Part shown: one piece after another, positions 61,606-64,000 of the stretch | How positions within the stretch are numbered: the first letter of the stretch is position 1 | Layout of the letters: each line of letters starts with the position of its first letter | Assembly (NCBI GenBank): GCA_017309115.1 | Contig: JAFLEF010000005.1 | Span: forward strand, 1 to 64,000 | Source of the DNA: Verrucomicrobiota bacterium | GTDB lineage: Bacteria; Verrucomicrobiota; Verrucomicrobiia; Limisphaerales; UBA9464 | Length of the DNA: 64,000 bases | Reading direction: 5' to 3' | Notes under the pieces: generated by a model | What the model was told of the DNA's origin: nothing | Database searches by the model: none | What the model saw: only the letters and a program-made list of their open reading frames with translations | Position numbers and translations under genes: made by a program

Positions 61606-62451
61606 TCAGCGGGTGCGTTGGGCAAGCAGTTCCACCAAACCGCTGAGCACTTCGTCCCGGTCGGAACCTTCCAGAGCCAACGCCAACTGGGCGGTCAGCA
61701 ATCCGTAGCGCGCGCCAATGTCATAGCGACGTCCGCTGGCTTCGAAGGCGAGGTAACGCTCCTTGCGGGCGAGTCGGGAGAGCGCGGTGGACAGATGCAC
61801 GCCGCTTTGGGCGCCTCGTTCGGTTACCAGATCTCCTAACAGATCCATGACCGTTGGCGTCAGGACGTGCATGCCGAAGAAACAAAGGTAGTGCCCGGCC
61901 CTGAGCCCCGGCACGACCAGACGTTGTTCCGCTTCGGTCGGAGTCGGCTTCTCCAGGACGTCAGTAATTTCGTAGACGCCATTGTGGGAGGCCACGCGGC
62001 GTCCGCCGATTGCCCCGTAATAGGGCAGCTTGCTTTCGTGAGTGGCTTGCACCGCCGACACCGCCGCCTCGGCCGTCACCGCGAGGTTGACCAGCTGACG
62101 GGCGCAGCCGGAGCCGGTGGTGCTGACATAAAGGTGATCGCCCACCAGCAGCAGGAAGGGTGCGGCGCCGGTGAACTCACGGGCGCACCACACGGCATGG
62201 CCGTAGCCGCGCGGTTCGGCCTGCTCAATGAACTGCAACCGGCCCGCGTGCGGTCCGGCTGCCGCCCGATAGGCCGCGGCATCCCCGGGACAGATCACCA
62301 CCGCAATTTCCTCTACACCCGCCGCCAACGCTTCCTCGATGATGATGGTCAGGGCGGTTTTGCTGACCCCATCGCGATCCACCAGCGACTGGAGCGGCAA
62401 CGTGCGCTGATTTTTTCCGGCGGCGGTGATGACGGCCTTGGTGAGTTGCAT
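61606..62451 (-). CDS. Sugar-1-phosphate nucleotidyltransferase-like protein
   Basis: A 281-aa GT-A-fold protein resembling UTP-glucose-1-phosphate uridylyltransferases. Shared features are [16 protein letters not shown] at the N-terminus, [29 protein letters not shown] (GLGHAV in GalU), [10 protein letters not shown] (the metal Asp) and [17 protein letters not shown]. It departs from canonical GalU in the first loop: GxGTRxxP becomes GKNQRTLP, and the following TKAxPKxM lysine segment is replaced by LQSLVDRDG. Activity or specificity is therefore uncertain. The ATG at 62451 begins the domain; 19 upstream residues are unlikely. Confidence 0.8.
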   Translation of the reverse strand: MQLTKAVITAAGKNQRTLPLQSLVDRDGVSKTALTIIIEEALAAGVEEIAVVICPGDAAAYRAAAGPHAGRLQFIEQAEPRGYGHAVWCAREFTGAAPFLLLVGDHLYVSTTGSGCARQLVNLAVTAEAAVSAVQATHESKLPYYGAIGGRRVASHNGVYEITDVLEKPTPTEAEQRLVVPGLRAGHYLCFFGMHVLTPTVMDLLGDLVTERGAQSGVHLSTALSRLARKERYLAFEASGRRYDIGARYGLLTAQLALALEGSDRDEVLSGLVELLAQRTR

Positions 62452-62585
62452 GGGGCGTAACCATGAAATCGGCGACCGGGAACGGCCAAGCGGAAAACCC
62501 AGGTTCACGCCGTGTCTGTTTGTCGGTCACCGCGTTTCCCGTCCCGGGGATTGCTCCGGGGGCTCCGGAACGAGAGGCTGGAGCG

Positions 62586-64000
62586 ATGAACGTGAGCGTG
62601 CTGCGGCGATGGAACTGGCTGTGCCTGCTGGGAACTTTGCTGGTCTCGACCTGGGAATCCGTCAGCCAGAACGCGCCCGAAGTGATTCGCGAAGCCTTGG
62701 TCATCGAGTCGCTGGGTCGCGCCGGCCGGAACACGTTGTTTACCGACGCCCTGGAATCCCAAATCGTCGCCGGCACTTGGGAACCACCCCAGGCCGGTCA
62801 AGTCATCACCCTGGCCGATGGTCGCCAACGCACCTGGACCAATGCCGTGGCCAACACCAATGACTGGTTCTCCGGACCGGCGATGCGGGGTGGCTACCTC
62901 TACTTTGCAGTCAACGCCACCGAACCACGGGTCGTGTTGCTCAACGCCAGCGGCCACAACATGGCTTATGTGAACGGCGAACCGCGGGCCGGCGACTTGT
63001 ACCAATACGGTTACGTCCAGTCTCCCGTGTTGCTGCGTCCCGGACGTAACGACTTCTTGCTGGTGGCCGGGCGCGGACGACTTCGCGCCAGTCTGCTCAC
63101 GCCTCGGGCTCCCGTGAGCCTTAATCTGGGCGATCCCACGGTTCCCGACCTGATCTTGGGTCAGCCGGTTCGAACTTCCGCCGCGGTCATCGTGATCAAT
63201 GCCACCACCAACTGGCAGCGCGATCTGTCGCTGACGGCGGAGTGGTCCGGTCAGGTTTCCCGGACTCTCCTTCCGGCTCTTCCGCCACTGACCACCCGCA
63301 AGGTGGCCTTCCAGATCGAGGGACCAGCCCCCGCTGCCGCGGAATCCGGCACCGTGACGCTGTCGCTGATTTCCGGAGGTGCCACCTTGGATGAGCAACC
63401 GTTGACCCTGCGAATTCGCCGACCGGATCAACCCCGCAAGCAAACGTTCGTCAGCGGCATTGACGGCAGTCTCCAATACTTCGCCGTGAATCCGGGTCAG
63501 GGATTCTCCGGACCGCCCGCTCTCTTCCTTTCCCTGCATGGCGCCAGCGTCGAGGGCATCGGCCAGGCGGAATCGTATGCTCCGAAGCGAAATGGACACG
63601 TCGTCTCACCCACCAATCGGCGACCCTACGGCTTCGACTGGGAGGAATGGGGACGACTGGACGCCCTGGAAGTCCTGGATCTCGCCACTGCGCAGTTCTC
63701 GCCCGACCCGTCCCGGATTTATCTGACCGGCCACTCTATGGGTGGGCATGGCACGTGGAGTCTGGGGGCGACCTTTCCGGACCGCTTTGCCGCCGTCGGT
63801 CCGAGCGCCGGATGGATCAGTTTCTTCAGTTACGGCGGCACCAATCCCTACACCAACGCCACTCCGGTGGAGGCCATCCTGCGCCGCGCCTCCGCCTCGA
63901 GCGACACCCTGGCCCTGCTCACCAACTTTTTGCACCTGGGCGTTTACGTGATTCACGGGGATGCCGACGACAACGTTCCCGTTCGGGAAGCCCGCCGCAT
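62586..64000 (+). CDS. Secreted esterase/prolyl-oligopeptidase-like protein (partial)
   Basis: The frame opens at ATG 62586 and runs to the window end without a stop, giving 471 complete codons. A signal peptide-like segment (WLCLLGTLLVSTWE) is followed by a beta-rich region of about 270 residues with no sure assignment (FTDALESQIVAGTWEPP ... LTLRIRRPDQP). An alpha/beta-hydrolase then starts near residue 285: FVSGIDGSLQYFAV, FLSLHGASVEGIGQ, nucleophile TGHSMGGHGTWSLG, and a late VIHGDADDNVPVREA with the acid. This resembles exported acyl esterases/peptidases of the DUF/PHB-depolymerase-like kind. It is divergent from the nucleotidyltransferase gene. The C-terminus lies beyond the window. Confidence 0.85.
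   Translation, partial: MNVSVLRRWNWLCLLGTLLVSTWESVSQNAPEVIREALVIESLGRAGRNTLFTDALESQIVAGTWEPPQAGQVITLADGRQRTWTNAVANTNDWFSGPAMRGGYLYFAVNATEPRVVLLNASGHNMAYVNGEPRAGDLYQYGYVQSPVLLRPGRNDFLLVAGRGRLRASLLTPRAPVSLNLGDPTVPDLILGQPVRTSAAVIVINATTNWQRDLSLTAEWSGQVSRTLLPALPPLTTRKVAFQIEGPAPAAAESGTVTLSLISGGATLDEQPLTLRIRRPDQPRKQTFVSGIDGSLQYFAVNPGQGFSGPPALFLSLHGASVEGIGQAESYAPKRNGHVVSPTNRRPYGFDWEEWGRLDALEVLDLATAQFSPDPSRIYLTGHSMGGHGTWSLGATFPDRFAAVGPSAGWISFFSYGGTNPYTNATPVEAILRRASASSDTLALLTNFLHLGVYVIHGDADDNVPVREARR

Overview
The window looks like chromosomal DNA of a GC-rich Verrucomicrobiota bacterium, most likely close to the Pedosphaera/Limisphaerales group (inference). Pointers are a VPDSG-type CTERM surface protein, prepilin-like proteins of the H-X9-DG type, DUF1501 and DUF1549/DUF1553 cytochrome proteins, several secreted sulfatases, a DUF1080 protein, LamG, HAF and delta-60 repeat proteins, frequent GTG starts, and many small palindromic intergenic repeats. 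No rRNA, tRNA, CRISPR, phage or transposase gene was recognised.

Layout. 0.3-9.7 kb: an ABC-F ATPase, a DUF6807 protein, a LamG protein divergent from a VPDSG-CTERM protein (both with sigma-54-like promoters), a sulfatase, a DUF2231-cytochrome fusion and an NAD-dependent epimerase. 9.7-21.1 kb: mostly household genes (DciA-like protein, adenylate kinase, DAHP synthase, ProA), mixed with a DUF1080 protein, a prepilin-like protein, a zinc alcohol dehydrogenase, a TauE/SafE permease, a sugar isomerase-like protein and a PQQ-type propeller. 21.7-26.9 kb: a large HAF/Calx-beta exoprotein followed by two complete prepilin-like genes and one truncated copy. These arose by tandem duplication and still carry a scrap of the exoprotein gene between copies.

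26.9-34.9 kb: one leftward efflux operon (small membrane protein, HlyD/MacA adaptor, MacB-like ATPase, VOC protein, two ADOP-type permeases), preceded by the best sigma-54 promoter match in the window. 35.3-41.5 kb: a delta-60 repeat exoprotein, a eukaryotic-type HisA, and a DUF1593-esterase fusion whose start overlaps the hisA stop. 41.5-45.8 kb: an AbrB-type antitoxin with a collapsed PIN toxin, a release factor 3 reduced to its GTPase domain, a DUF1501 protein and a PQQ-type sugar dehydrogenase. 45.9-50.2 kb: a cluster of poorly known genes (secreted HEFFH metallopeptidase, SEC-C protein, small proteins). 50.2-64 kb: two divergent sulfatases, a large secreted protein, a PSCyt1/DUF1549/DUF1553 plus DUF1501 pair, a leftward nucleotidyltransferase-macro domain-VOC group, and the first 1.4 kb of a secreted esterase that runs off the end.

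Together the genes suggest a polysaccharide-degrading heterotroph. Secreted sulfatases, esterase-like enzymes and PSCyt/DUF1501 pairs fit attack on sulfated or acylated glycans, and prepilin-like and CTERM proteins fit a decorated cell surface. The most unusual items are the prepilin duplication, the GTPase-only RF3, the efflux operon with its sigma-54-like promoter, and the hisA/secreted-enzyme overlap.
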